From Streptomyces bathyalis (GTDB lineage: Bacteria; Actinomycetota; Actinomycetes; Streptomycetales; Streptomycetaceae), in NCBI RefSeq assembly GCF_015910445.1, contig NZ_CP048882.1, positions 4,340,001-4,404,000 of the forward strand: a stretch of DNA of 64,000 nucleotides, given 5' to 3'. Of the stretch, positions 18,897 through 27,066 are shown piece by piece. The position numbers and the translations under genes are program-made. Position 1 is the first letter of the stretch. Each line of letters begins with the position of its first letter. The notes under the pieces were generated by a model that was not told the DNA's origin, did no database searches, and was given only the letters and a program-made list of their open reading frames with translations.

Positions 18897-19307
18897 TCAG
18901 CGCACTTCCTGGACGCGGAGCATGTTGCCCGCGGGGTCGCGTACGGCGCAGTCGCGGACGCCGTACGGCTGGTCGGTCGGCTCCTGGACGACCTCGGCGC
19001 CGCTCGCCTGGAGCCGGTCGAAGGTGGCGGTGAGGTCCTTGGTGGCCAGAACGATCATGGCGTAGGTGCCCTTGGCCATCATTTCGGCGACGGTGCGGCG
19101 CTCGTCGTCGGTGACGCCCGTGTCGGCGGCCGGCGGATACAGGACGACGGACGTGCTCGGCTGGTCGGGAGGGCCGACCGTGATCCAGCGCATCCCGTTG
19201 TATCCGACGTCGTTGCGCACCTCGAAGCCGAGGGTGTCGCGGTAGAAGGCCAGGGCCGCGTCCGGGTCGTCCTGGGGGAGGAAACTCGCATGAATGGTGA
19301 TGTCCAT
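18897..19307 (-). CDS. glyoxalase / bleomycin-resistance superfamily protein
   Basis: 136-residue VOC-fold protein: an N-terminal half (ITIHASFLPQDDPDAALAFYRDTLGFEVRNDVG) and a C-terminal half ending VRDCAVRDPAGNMLRVQEVR, with the usual pair of beta-alpha-beta-beta-beta modules. Metal ligands cannot be fixed from sequence alone, and the family covers enzymes and drug-binding proteins. It starts 5 bp after the stop of the AraC-type gene and has no ribosome binding site of its own, so it is probably translated by coupling. The substrate is unknown. Confidence 0.88.
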   Translation of the reverse strand: MDITIHASFLPQDDPDAALAFYRDTLGFEVRNDVGYNGMRWITVGPPDQPSTSVVLYPPAADTGVTDDERRTVAEMMAKGTYAMIVLATKDLTATFDRLQASGAEVVQEPTDQPYGVRDCAVRDPAGNMLRVQEVR

Positions 19308-19312
19308 GCCGG

Positions 19313-19762
19313 TCAGGCTAGATGTGGCTTCGTCACCCGCGCTTCTCGATTCCTGACCGGTCTGGTCACCTGTTTCGCCACGCACGACGGCATCCCCGCC
19401 GTCGCACGTGCCGCCTCGCGCCGGTAGACGCTGGGCGGCACCCCGACCAGTTCGGTGAAGCGGGTGCTGAAGGTGCCCAGCGACGAGCAGCCCACGGTGA
19501 AACAGACCTCGGTGACGCTCATGTCGCCACGGCGGAGCAGAGCCATCGCCCGCTCGATGCGCCTCGTCATCAGATAGCCGTACGGGGACTCGCCGTAGGC
19601 ACGGCGGAACTCGCGGCTGAGATGCCCCGCCGACATGTGCGCGCCTCGGGCGAGTGCCTCGACGTCCAGCGGCTGCGCGTACTCCCGGTCGATCCGGTCG
19701 CGGACGCGGCGCAGCCGCGCGAGGTCGCGCAGGTGCTGTGCCGTCGCGGGCGTGCTGGTCAC
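19313..19762 (-). CDS. AraC-family regulator (HTH only)
   Basis: 149-residue protein made almost entirely of the AraC double helix-turn-helix: VRDRIDREYAQPLDVEALARGAHMSAGHLSREFRRAYGESP, then MSVTEVCFTVGCSSLGTFSTRFTELVGVPPSVYR. There is no N-terminal effector domain, so it resembles the short MarA/SoxS-like type. The following glyoxalase gene lies 5 bp downstream in the same direction, a common pairing in which the regulator controls its partner. The GTG start at 19762 is provisional; GAGGTGG lies rather far upstream. Confidence 0.85.
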   Translation of the reverse strand: MTSTPATAQHLRDLARLRRVRDRIDREYAQPLDVEALARGAHMSAGHLSREFRRAYGESPYGYLMTRRIERAMALLRRGDMSVTEVCFTVGCSSLGTFSTRFTELVGVPPSVYRREAARATAGMPSCVAKQVTRPVRNREARVTKPHLA

Positions 19763-19952
19763 GTGCGAAATCGTGCCACCTCGCGGACCGGCGGTCGAGT
19801 GCTCGACGTGTGAGCGTGGGCGGGGCAGTACGTGACAGCGAATACACGCCATCTCCCGGTCACGGAGGCTTGATCCCGTCAGTGCGTGGCCCATACATTC
19901 GCCCGCACGTGCGACCAGCGGGGCCGCGCGTCTGGACGTCGAAGGGCCCGCC

Positions 19953-21397
19953 ATGAGCACTCCCGATGCGACCCCGCCCAAGAACCGCACCGGTGACGAG
20001 GCTCCTCCCGAGGCACGGCACTTCAAGCGGTCCCTCGGCCTCTTCCCCGCGATCTCGGTCAACATGACGCAGATGTGCGGTATCGGGCCGTTCATCACGA
20101 TCCCCGTCATGGTGGCCACGATGGGCGGCCCCCAGGCACTGCTCGGCTGGGTCGTCGGCGCGCTGCTGGCGATGGCCGACGGCCTGGTGTGGGCGGAACT
20201 CGGCGCCGCCATGCCGGGCGCGGGCGGCACCTACGTCTATCTGCGCGAGGCCTTCCAGTACCGCACGGGCCGGCTCATGCCGTTCCTGTTCATCTGGACC
20301 GCGATGCTGAGCATTCCGCTCATCATGTCCACGGGCGCGATCGGCATCGTCGAGTACCTGGGCTACTACTTCCCGCACTGAGCTGGGCCGTCCAGCACCT
20401 GGTCGGTGTCGGCGTCGTCGTTCTGGTGGTCGCCGCCCTCTACCGGCGCATCGAGTCGATCGCGCGGCTCACCGCCGTGCTCTGGGGCGTGATGCTGATC
20501 TGCGTCGGCACGATCATCGTCGCGACGCTGACCAACTTCGACCCGGCGCTCGCCTTCGACTTCCCCTCCGGCGCCTTCGAGCTGAACGGCGCCTTCTTCG
20601 CGGGGCTCGGCGGCGGCCTGCTGATCGCGGTGTACGACTACCTCGGCTACTTCACCGTCGCCTACATGGGAGAGGAACTGCGCGAGCCGGGGCGGGTCAT
20701 GCCGCGGGCGATCGTCTGGTCGATCACCGGCATCATGGTGATCTACCTGGCCCTGAACATCGGCGTCATGGGTGTGCTGCCGTGGAAGGAAGTCGCCGAG
20801 TCCGAGTCCATAGCCTCCCTGGTGATGGAGCACACCTGGGGCAAGGGCGCCGCCCAGGTCATCACCGCTCTCGTCGTCGTGACGGCCTTCGCCTCGGTGT
20901 TCGCCGGACTCCTCGGGGGTTCACGTGTGCCCTTCAACGCGGCCCGCGACCGCCTGTTCCTGCCGGTGTTCGGGCGCCTGCACCCCAGGCTGAACTTCCC
21001 CCACGTCGCCCTGCTGGTCATGGGTGCGATCACGGCGGCCGGTTCGTTCTTCGAGCTGGAGACCGTGCTCCAGATGTTCACGGCGGTCGCTGTACTCGTG
21101 CAGTCCCTGGCGCAGGTCGCCGCGCTGACCGTGCTGCGCCGCCGCCAGCCCGGCCTGAAGCGTCCGTACCGGCAGTGGCTGTATCCCGTGCCGAGCCTGC
21201 TCGCGGTGGCCGGCTGGGTCTATGTCTACTACGCCGCCGGTGCCTCGGCGATCTGGCTGTCGCTTGCCTGGATCGCCTTCGGCGTACTGGCGTTCCTCGT
21301 CTGGGCGCGCGTCGAGCGGACCTGGCCGTTCGGGCCGAAGGAGATCCGCGAGAAGTACCTGGCGGAGCAGGGCGCCGAAGCGTCACCGTCCTCATGA
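19953..21397 (+). pseudogene. APC-superfamily amino-acid permease with a single-base frameshift
   Basis: Membrane transporter of the amino acid-polyamine-organocation superfamily. The first frame (from ATG 19953, with GAAGGG upstream) gives the usual start: LGLFPAISVNMTQMCGIGPFITIP, then ELGAAMPGAGGTYVYLREAFQ. At 20372-20381 it hits TGA after GYYFPH. The rest (LSWAVQHLVG ... YLGYFTVAYMGEELREPGRVMPRAI ... VPFNAARDRLFLP) continues in another frame to 21397. One missing base in the CCCGCACTG stretch would restore a full-length protein of about 480 residues with 12 helices. It could be a real mutation or an assembly error. The end overlaps the ROK gene (ATGA). Confidence 0.88.
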
Positions 21398-22344
21398 CGG
21401 CGGACGGCGCCTCGGACGGCACCGCGGACGGCACAGCCGCCGGCCACGTGCTGGCCATCGACTTCGGCGCCACCAAGGTCGCACTGGCGACGGCGGACGC
21501 CGACGGCCGCGTCCTCGATCAACTCAGGCTCGACACAAGGGCGGTGGACGGGGCCCGGGAGGTCGTCCGCCGGGCCGTGGCGGCCGGACGCGACCTCGCG
21601 GACCGAACCGCCGGGGCGACCGGCGGGAAGCTCACCGCCGTCGGGGTGGCGAGTTTCGGCGTGACGCTCGCCGACCGTGTCCTGCTCGCCCCGAACGTGC
21701 CCGGCTGGCACGAGCTGGCCCTGCCGACGCTGCTGCGGGAGGGCCTGGCCGAGCCGGCCGGTCTGGCCGAGGGGTCGGTACGGGTGGCCAACGACGTGAA
21801 GGCCGCGACGGCGGCGGAGCTTCGCTGGGGAGAGCTCGCCGGTGCGGACACCGGCATCTACGTCAACCTCGGCACCGGGCTGGCCTGCGGGCTGGTCGTC
21901 GGTGGCCGCGTCCTGGACGGCGCGCACGGGACGGCGGGCGAGATCGGCTACAACGTGCGGAGCTTCGGCGAGCCGGCCGTGGCGGCGGGACACGCGCCCC
22001 TGGAGGAGCACGTCTCCGGACGGGCACTGGCGGACCGGGGCGGGAAGCTGCTCGGCCGTCCCGTCACGGCGGCCGATCTCTTCGCCCGCCAAGACGACGA
22101 GAGGGTGCGCTCGTTCGTCCGCGACGCCCTGGAGCAGCTGGCCGTGCACGTCACCAACCTCGCCGTGGCTATCGATCCGGAACGCGTCGTGGTCGGGGGC
22201 GGGATGATGCACGCCGCCGACGTGATCCTGCCGGTCCTGCGTACGCAGCTCGCGGACGCGGCCCCCTTCCCCGTGGACCTGCGGCAGGCCCGCTACAGCC
22301 ACGACGCGGCGCTGCGCGGCGCCGTGGCGCTCGCCCTCGCGTGA
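21394..22344 (+). CDS. ROK-family protein (sugar kinase-like) lacking the zinc motif
   Basis: 316 residues. The phosphate-1 loop is clear (LAIDFGATKVALA), as are VANDVKAATAAELRWGE, YVNLGTGLACGLVVGG and VVVGGGMMHAADV, which define the ROK/hexokinase fold. The usual CxCGxxGCxE zinc signature after GEIG is absent: the segment reads GEIGYNVRSFGEPAVAAGHAPLEEHVSG. No DNA-binding domain is present, so it is a kinase-type and not repressor-type ROK protein. The missing zinc site makes sugar kinase activity less certain. Start ATG 21394 overlaps the permease stop. An amino-acid permease with a ROK kinase is an unusual pairing. Confidence 0.82.
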   Translation: MTADGASDGTADGTAAGHVLAIDFGATKVALATADADGRVLDQLRLDTRAVDGAREVVRRAVAAGRDLADRTAGATGGKLTAVGVASFGVTLADRVLLAPNVPGWHELALPTLLREGLAEPAGLAEGSVRVANDVKAATAAELRWGELAGADTGIYVNLGTGLACGLVVGGRVLDGAHGTAGEIGYNVRSFGEPAVAAGHAPLEEHVSGRALADRGGKLLGRPVTAADLFARQDDERVRSFVRDALEQLAVHVTNLAVAIDPERVVVGGGMMHAADVILPVLRTQLADAAPFPVDLRQARYSHDAALRGAVALALA

Positions 22345-22401
22345 CGTGCGTGAGCGCGAGTGACCTCGCGTGAAGTTGCCTTCTTCCCGGTGGTCCGCCC
22401 T

Positions 22402-22417
22402 TGCCCCGGTCGGGGCA
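22402..22417. terminator. possible small hairpin between ROK and AraC genes
   Basis: TGCCCCG and CGGGGCA face each other across two bases in the short convergent space. The stem is short and the centre tight, so this is a weak terminator candidate. Confidence 0.3.
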
Positions 22418-22420
22418 CGG

Positions 22421-23413
22421 TCAGGGCACGGCCCGGGCCGGCGGCGGGCGGGCGTGGCGGGTCCGGTAGGCGCGCGGGCTGACGCCGTAGCAGCCCCTGA
22501 AGCTGCGGCTGAAGTGCGACGCGTCCTTGAAGCCCACGGCGAAGGCGATGTCCGTGATGCTCAGGTGCCCCTGGAAGGGGTCGGCGAGCAGCCGGGCCGA
22601 CTGCTCCAGCCGCTGAGCGACGATCCAGCGCAACGGTGACGCCCCCTCCGCGCGGAAGAGGGAGTGGAGATAGCGGACGGACAGCCCCAGCCCCTCCGCC
22701 ACGTCCGCCGGCGTCAGCAGCGGATCGTCGAGATGGTCGGCGATGTAGCGCCGCGCGCGGGCCAGTTGGGAGGCCCGGGTGAGTGCGGGCGGCCGGGTGC
22801 GCGTGCCGGCGTCGTCCGACAGCGCGGTGGTCAGCAGCCCGAGCGCGTTGATCGCGATCCGGTGCGCCGTCCGCGGCGTCAGTGCCGCGCCGCGGTCAGC
22901 GAGCGCCCGGAGGAAGGGTGAGACCAGGCCGCCCACGCCGCGGTCGCCGCGTACGGCGGTCGCGGTCGCCCCGGCGGCGGGCCGGGGCAGACCGTTCTCG
23001 GCGAAGGCGTCCCGGGGGATCTGGAGGACGACCATCCGGAACGGGTCGGGGCAGGCGATCCGGCAGGGCCGCGCGCTGTCGTAGAGCGTGAAGTCACCGG
23101 CGAGGAGATCGGCACGGCGTCCGTCCTGCTCCACCGCGACCCGTCCTCGCACCACGACGTTCACCAGCAGGTCGTCCTCGAGGGACCGGCGGATCAGCTC
23201 CCGGGACCGGGAGACGGCGTGCGGGTCCGAGGTCACCGTTGCCACGCGCATGACGTCGAGACCGGCTGCCGCGGCGAGTTCCCCGTGGAAGCCGGCGGCC
23301 GGCCGGGCCGGGCGCTCGAATTCGAGTTGGAGGAAGGTGTCGCAGACGAGCCGCTGCCAGTAGTCGAGCTGGGAATCCTCGTCGACGGCACTGGTGGAAT
23401 AGCTCATGTCCAT
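22421..23413 (-). CDS. AraC-family regulator with N-terminal AraC-binding-like domain
   Basis: 330 residues. The N-terminal 200 residues form a cupin-like AraC-binding-like domain (LVNVVVRGRVAVEQDGRRADLLAGDFTLYDSARPCRI) of the type found in FeaR/NphR-like activators of aromatic and nitrile metabolism. The C-terminal double HTH reads RRYIADHLDDPLLTPADVAEGLGLSVRYLHSLFRAEGASP and LSITDIAFAVGFKDASHFSRSFRGCYGVSPRAYR. It is divergent from a cupin dioxygenase-like gene and its SnoaL-like partner, across a 216-bp space. It is therefore probably their regulator, with an aromatic or related compound as effector (inference). Confidence 0.9.
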   Translation of the reverse strand: MDMSYSTSAVDEDSQLDYWQRLVCDTFLQLEFERPARPAAGFHGELAAAAGLDVMRVATVTSDPHAVSRSRELIRRSLEDDLLVNVVVRGRVAVEQDGRRADLLAGDFTLYDSARPCRIACPDPFRMVVLQIPRDAFAENGLPRPAAGATATAVRGDRGVGGLVSPFLRALADRGAALTPRTAHRIAINALGLLTTALSDDAGTRTRPPALTRASQLARARRYIADHLDDPLLTPADVAEGLGLSVRYLHSLFRAEGASPLRWIVAQRLEQSARLLADPFQGHLSITDIAFAVGFKDASHFSRSFRGCYGVSPRAYRTRHARPPPARAVP

Positions 23414-23540
23414 GGCTGCCGCCTCGATACGCGTTGCGTGGAGTCCGGCGGTGGAGTGCGCTCACAGTCAAGTATCCGTGCAGCCGGTGTCAAGCGGTCC
23501 GGTGCTCCCGTCCCTAGCGTGCGTGCCAGACCCTGCGGGC

Positions 23541-23577
23541 CTGGGAGCACCTCCCGGACGGAGTCCGGGGGAGGGAC
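23541..23577. repeat. short GC-rich palindromic repeat, copy A (intergenic)
   Basis: GCACCTCCC-GGAC-GGA-GTCC-GGGGGAGGGAC in the space between the divergent AraC and cupin genes. It shares the GCACCTCCC...GGGGGAGG frame with copies at 54740 and 58359. Confidence 0.65.
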
Positions 23578-23629
23578 TTTCCGGACACGCCCCAGCGCCT
23601 GGCAGCGAGGCCGACGAAGGGAGAAGACC

Positions 23630-24148
23630 GTGAGCGTCACCGAGCAGTCCGAGCCGGCATATCTGGCGACGGAGCGGCGACTCGACCGGGTGCGCGACGA
23701 GTTCGCGCTCCAGGAGGGGTACGTGGGCTCGTCCGAGGACGTCTCGCCGTGGGTCCCGTTCGTGGAGAACGTCTGGATCCGCCATCTGACCTTCGACATC
23801 CGCAACAACTCCGCGGCGAACGTGCTGTGGGTCGAGTCCGGCGGCACCCTGGGCCGTCACCGCCACCGTGGACCGGTGTCCGGCTATGTGATCGAGGGCA
23901 GTTGGCGCTATCTGGAGTACGACTGGATCGCGGGCCCCGGCGACTTCGTACGGGAGAGCCCCGGCCGCTGCCACACGCTCGTGTCCGACGAGGGCATGAA
24001 GACGATGTTCTGGCTCAACGGCGCCCTCGAATTCCTCGACGAGGACGACCACATCATGGAGACGGTCGACGTCTTCTGGTTCATCGACCACTACAAGAGC
24101 CACTGCAAGGCGAAGGGACTCCCCGTCAACGAGCGGCTGTTCCTGTGA
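23630..24148 (+). CDS. cupin-fold protein, 2,4'-dihydroxyacetophenone-dioxygenase-like
   Basis: 172-residue cupin. The central barrel contains LWVESGGTLGRHRHRGPVSGYVIEGSWRYLEYDW, where the HRHRG histidines match cupin motif 1 metal ligands. GDFVRESPGRCHTL contributes the motif 2 histidine. Similar proteins are annotated as 2,4'-dihydroxyacetophenone dioxygenase family, iron enzymes that cleave a C-C bond of hydroxyaryl ketones. GTG at 23630 is chosen on the AAGGGAGAAG site. The downstream gene overlaps the stop (GTGA). An AraC regulator is divergent. Activity is inferred from fold only. Confidence 0.75.
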   Translation: MSVTEQSEPAYLATERRLDRVRDEFALQEGYVGSSEDVSPWVPFVENVWIRHLTFDIRNNSAANVLWVESGGTLGRHRHRGPVSGYVIEGSWRYLEYDWIAGPGDFVRESPGRCHTLVSDEGMKTMFWLNGALEFLDEDDHIMETVDVFWFIDHYKSHCKAKGLPVNERLFL

Positions 24149-24639
24149 ACACCGCCGCATCCGGCCTGCCGCAGGCTCCCGGGGACAGGTTGCCCGGGAC
24201 CGGGGCCTCGCAACTGCGGGAGCGCCGGGCCCGGTTGGTCGAGCGGCACGTCGCCGTCGAGAACGACCACGACGTGCAGGGCATCATCGACACATTCCAC
24301 CGGCCCCACTACGAGCTCGTCGCGCTGGGCGAACCGACCGACAGCGAACAGGCGGTCCGCGATCTGTGGCACGAACAGTTCGCGGCCTTCCCGGACTTCC
24401 ACGTCGAGGTCCTCTCCACGCACCACGCCGACGACGTCGTCTTCCTCGAGGTCGAGATCACCGGGACGCACGAGGGTCCGTTCATGGGCGTACCGGCGAC
24501 GGGCAGACGGGTGCGGTTCCGTGCTGCCTGCGTCTTCGAATTCGAGGGGGACCGGCTCATGAACGAGCGGGTGTACTTCGACGCCGCGACGCAGCTCCAG
24601 CAGCTCGGCGTGATGCCGCGGCCCGGCGCCCCGGACTGA
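24145..24639 (+). CDS. SnoaL-like / ester cyclase-type small protein
   Basis: 164 residues with a cone-shaped SnoaL/NTF2-like fold: VENDHDVQGIIDTFHRPHYELVALGEPTDSEQAVRDLWHEQFAAFPDFHVEVLSTHHADDVVFLEVEITGTHEGPF is the characteristic order, with FMGVPATGRRVRFRAACVFEFEGDRLMNERVYFD near the end. The fold covers polyketide cyclases, isomerases and non-catalytic members. The start GTG 24145 overlaps the cupin stop, so both are one transcript. The pair probably acts on one small organic substrate, not identified. Confidence 0.8.
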   Translation: MNTAASGLPQAPGDRLPGTGASQLRERRARLVERHVAVENDHDVQGIIDTFHRPHYELVALGEPTDSEQAVRDLWHEQFAAFPDFHVEVLSTHHADDVVFLEVEITGTHEGPFMGVPATGRRVRFRAACVFEFEGDRLMNERVYFDAATQLQQLGVMPRPGAPD

Positions 24640-24876
24640 CGACCGGGCCTGCCACCGGCGATCCCCCCGCTGTGCCGAGGGTGCGGCGACCGGCCGACGA
24701 CCGGACCGGTGGCGAAATCGTTCCGAAACGGGTCGGCACTTCACTGATTGCACGTCAACTCCCTTCCATATCAACGCTGTTCGCCCGAAGAATGGGTTGA
24801 TGTTCCACTGACGTGCCTGGAACATCGATCACCAGTCACCCGCTACCGGGCGGAGAGCACTCCACGGGGGGAGTTC

Positions 24877-27060
24877 GTGCATGAAGACCTTGGGTTCGAG
24901 AAGCTGCTCAAGGATGAGGGCTTCTTCGCGCATCTCTTAGGGCGGTCACCGTCCGGTGCCGGCCGGGAGCCGCTGTACGGCCCCGACCTCCCGGTGGTGC
25001 TGCTCACCGGCGGCCCCGGCATGGGCAAGGGCCGGCTGCTGCGCGCGGTGCGGGACAGCTTCGCCAGCAAGGTGCCGGTGATCCATCTGGACTGCGCCTC
25101 ACCGGTGTACGAGGCACGGGCGGCTCGTCAGCCGGACGCCCGCTCAGCGGTGACTGAGGCGCTGCTCGAGGTTGCCGAGCGTTTGTGCACGTGGCAGGGG
25201 CCCGGCGGCTCTTTCGCGTTTCCCCGGCTCTTCGCGGGTCTCGCAGTCATCGCGACCGGAGCCACGGACGGCACCCCCGCGGCGGTCGCGACCGAGGTCG
25301 AACGGTACGCGGAACTGCCCCAGAGGGGGCGTCTGCGCAGCCTGGGTACGGGTGACTTCTGGAAGGGCGTGACCCGCGGAGTCGCACGGAACCTGCTGAC
25401 GGCCCTGGCCGGCCAGCAGCTCGACCCGTACTCCGCTGCCGTGACCAGCGCGCTGCTCGACGCCCTCTTCGAGCCGCTTGCTCCGCGGGGCAGGGTGGAG
25501 CTGGCGCGGATCTACGGCTCCTACACCGGCGCCGCCGGCCAGCCCAGGCACGGGCTGAGGGATCTCGCGGCCGATTTCCGGGCCGGCGGACAGACGCGGA
25601 AGCTTGCGGAGGGCTTTCTCTTCCGGGCTCTGCGCGAGGACTTGGAGGGTGCCTACCCGACTGCGTCCGGCTGGCTGCGCCGGGTCGGGCGCCCGGCGCT
25701 GCTGCTGGACCACTCCGAGTCGCCGCTCGGGGAGCTCCTGCTGAGATCCGTGCTCACCGACCGCCGGGACGGGCAGCGCGACCGGGTGGTGATCGTGGGC
25801 ACGGCGCGCAGAGCGGACGGCGGCACCTTCCTGCACGGCGGCCTGCCACCGGACTCCGTGCGGCCACCGGCGAGCTTCCGTCCCGCCGACGGCCCTCCGG
25901 AGCAATGGGTCCGTAAGGACAGAGGGTCCGCCACGGCGCCTCTGGCCGACGGCGTGCTGCTGCTGCGAATGCCCTTCCTCACGGGGGACGAGCAACGCCG
26001 GGAGACCGAGAGCCGGCAAGCGCCCTCCGAGCCGGAAGGCAGCGCGAACCGCCTCCGCATCGACAGCGCCGTGGAGCGGCTGAGCGGTGGACGGCCCCAC
26101 ACGGTGATCCGGCTGGCTGCCGCTGCCGCCGCCTTCCGCATGCCCGCGGACGCCAACGACCGGGACCTGCTGGACGCCCCGTTCCGGCTTCCCGGCGACG
26201 ACGCCTCCGATCGGCCCGTCGCCGACGTACTGCTCAAGGAGCTGGTCCAGGACCAGCTGCCGGTGAGGCTGCGGAGTGAGCACCTCCCACACTGGCTCGA
26301 TCTGCTCACCCACCTGTCGGTCGCGCACGACGAGGAGTGCGCGGACGTCCTGCTCCGCCACCATCAGGCGGGCCACGTACACGACTTGACGGCGCATGAC
26401 GTGTCGGCGCTGCTCGTGGACACCGGCTGGTCCAGCTGCGAACGCCATTTCATCGGGGACTTCGGTCTGCGTCAGCTGCTGGTGCACCGGCTGTACGGTC
26501 TGCGTCCCGGCGGAGCCGCCTGGTACGCCGACCACCACTTGCTGCGGGACCACTACGCGGGACGGGCGGCGGCGGACGAGGAGGCACGGGACGAACGGGC
26601 GCCGGAGGAGCGGGCGTTCCGTACGGTCACGGCGCATCGGATGAACCACCACCTGGTGTCCGGCGGTGTGGACGACGTGGTCGGCCATCTGGCCGACACG
26701 CTTCCCGGACGTCCACGTGAGTGGTGCGCGGAGCTGCTGGACATCGCCCAGGCGCCGTACCCGGGCGGCACGGACAACCGGCGGGAGCGCGCCCTGGGCC
26801 TTGCCGACATGGGCGGACCGGCGCTGCGCCGCACCGTCGACGAGCTGCTGCACGCGGTGTGGCTCTGCGAGGAGCGGACCAGGCCGACCGGACCGGAGAC
26901 GGCCCGCACGCTGACCGAGCTCTTCTCCAGCCTCTCGCGCATGGACTTCGAGGGCGCGGGACAGCTCCGCAAGACGGCCACGCACTGGAGTGAACTGGCC
27001 GCGAACGAGCAGCCGTTGCTGCGCTGCACCTGTACCGAACAGCTGGGGCGAAGGAGATGA
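24877..27060 (+). CDS. P-loop NTPase of unknown function (two-gene module with PBP-1 protein)
   Basis: 727-residue soluble protein. A Walker A loop is near the N-terminus (LLTGGPGMGKGRLL, about residues 43-56). A likely Walker B is GRPALLLDHSE, followed by VVIVGTARR, as in STAND/AAA-type ATPases. About 450 residues after this contain helical segments and no domain I recognise; a Cys pair lies near the end (LLRCTCTEQL). No membrane helix is visible. GTG at 24877 is chosen for its GGGGGGAG neighbour, though the spacing is only 3 nt; the frame is open to 24748. The next gene starts 6 bp after the stop and uses a ribosome binding site inside this gene, so both are coupled. Its role is probably signalling or regulated assembly (inference). 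Confidence 0.7.
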   Translation: MHEDLGFEKLLKDEGFFAHLLGRSPSGAGREPLYGPDLPVVLLTGGPGMGKGRLLRAVRDSFASKVPVIHLDCASPVYEARAARQPDARSAVTEALLEVAERLCTWQGPGGSFAFPRLFAGLAVIATGATDGTPAAVATEVERYAELPQRGRLRSLGTGDFWKGVTRGVARNLLTALAGQQLDPYSAAVTSALLDALFEPLAPRGRVELARIYGSYTGAAGQPRHGLRDLAADFRAGGQTRKLAEGFLFRALREDLEGAYPTASGWLRRVGRPALLLDHSESPLGELLLRSVLTDRRDGQRDRVVIVGTARRADGGTFLHGGLPPDSVRPPASFRPADGPPEQWVRKDRGSATAPLADGVLLLRMPFLTGDEQRRETESRQAPSEPEGSANRLRIDSAVERLSGGRPHTVIRLAAAAAAFRMPADANDRDLLDAPFRLPGDDASDRPVADVLLKELVQDQLPVRLRSEHLPHWLDLLTHLSVAHDEECADVLLRHHQAGHVHDLTAHDVSALLVDTGWSSCERHFIGDFGLRQLLVHRLYGLRPGGAAWYADHHLLRDHYAGRAAADEEARDERAPEERAFRTVTAHRMNHHLVSGGVDDVVGHLADTLPGRPREWCAELLDIAQAPYPGGTDNRRERALGLADMGGPALRRTVDELLHAVWLCEERTRPTGPETARTLTELFSSLSRMDFEGAGQLRKTATHWSELAANEQPLLRCTCTEQLGRRR

Positions 27061-27066
27061 CGGGGG

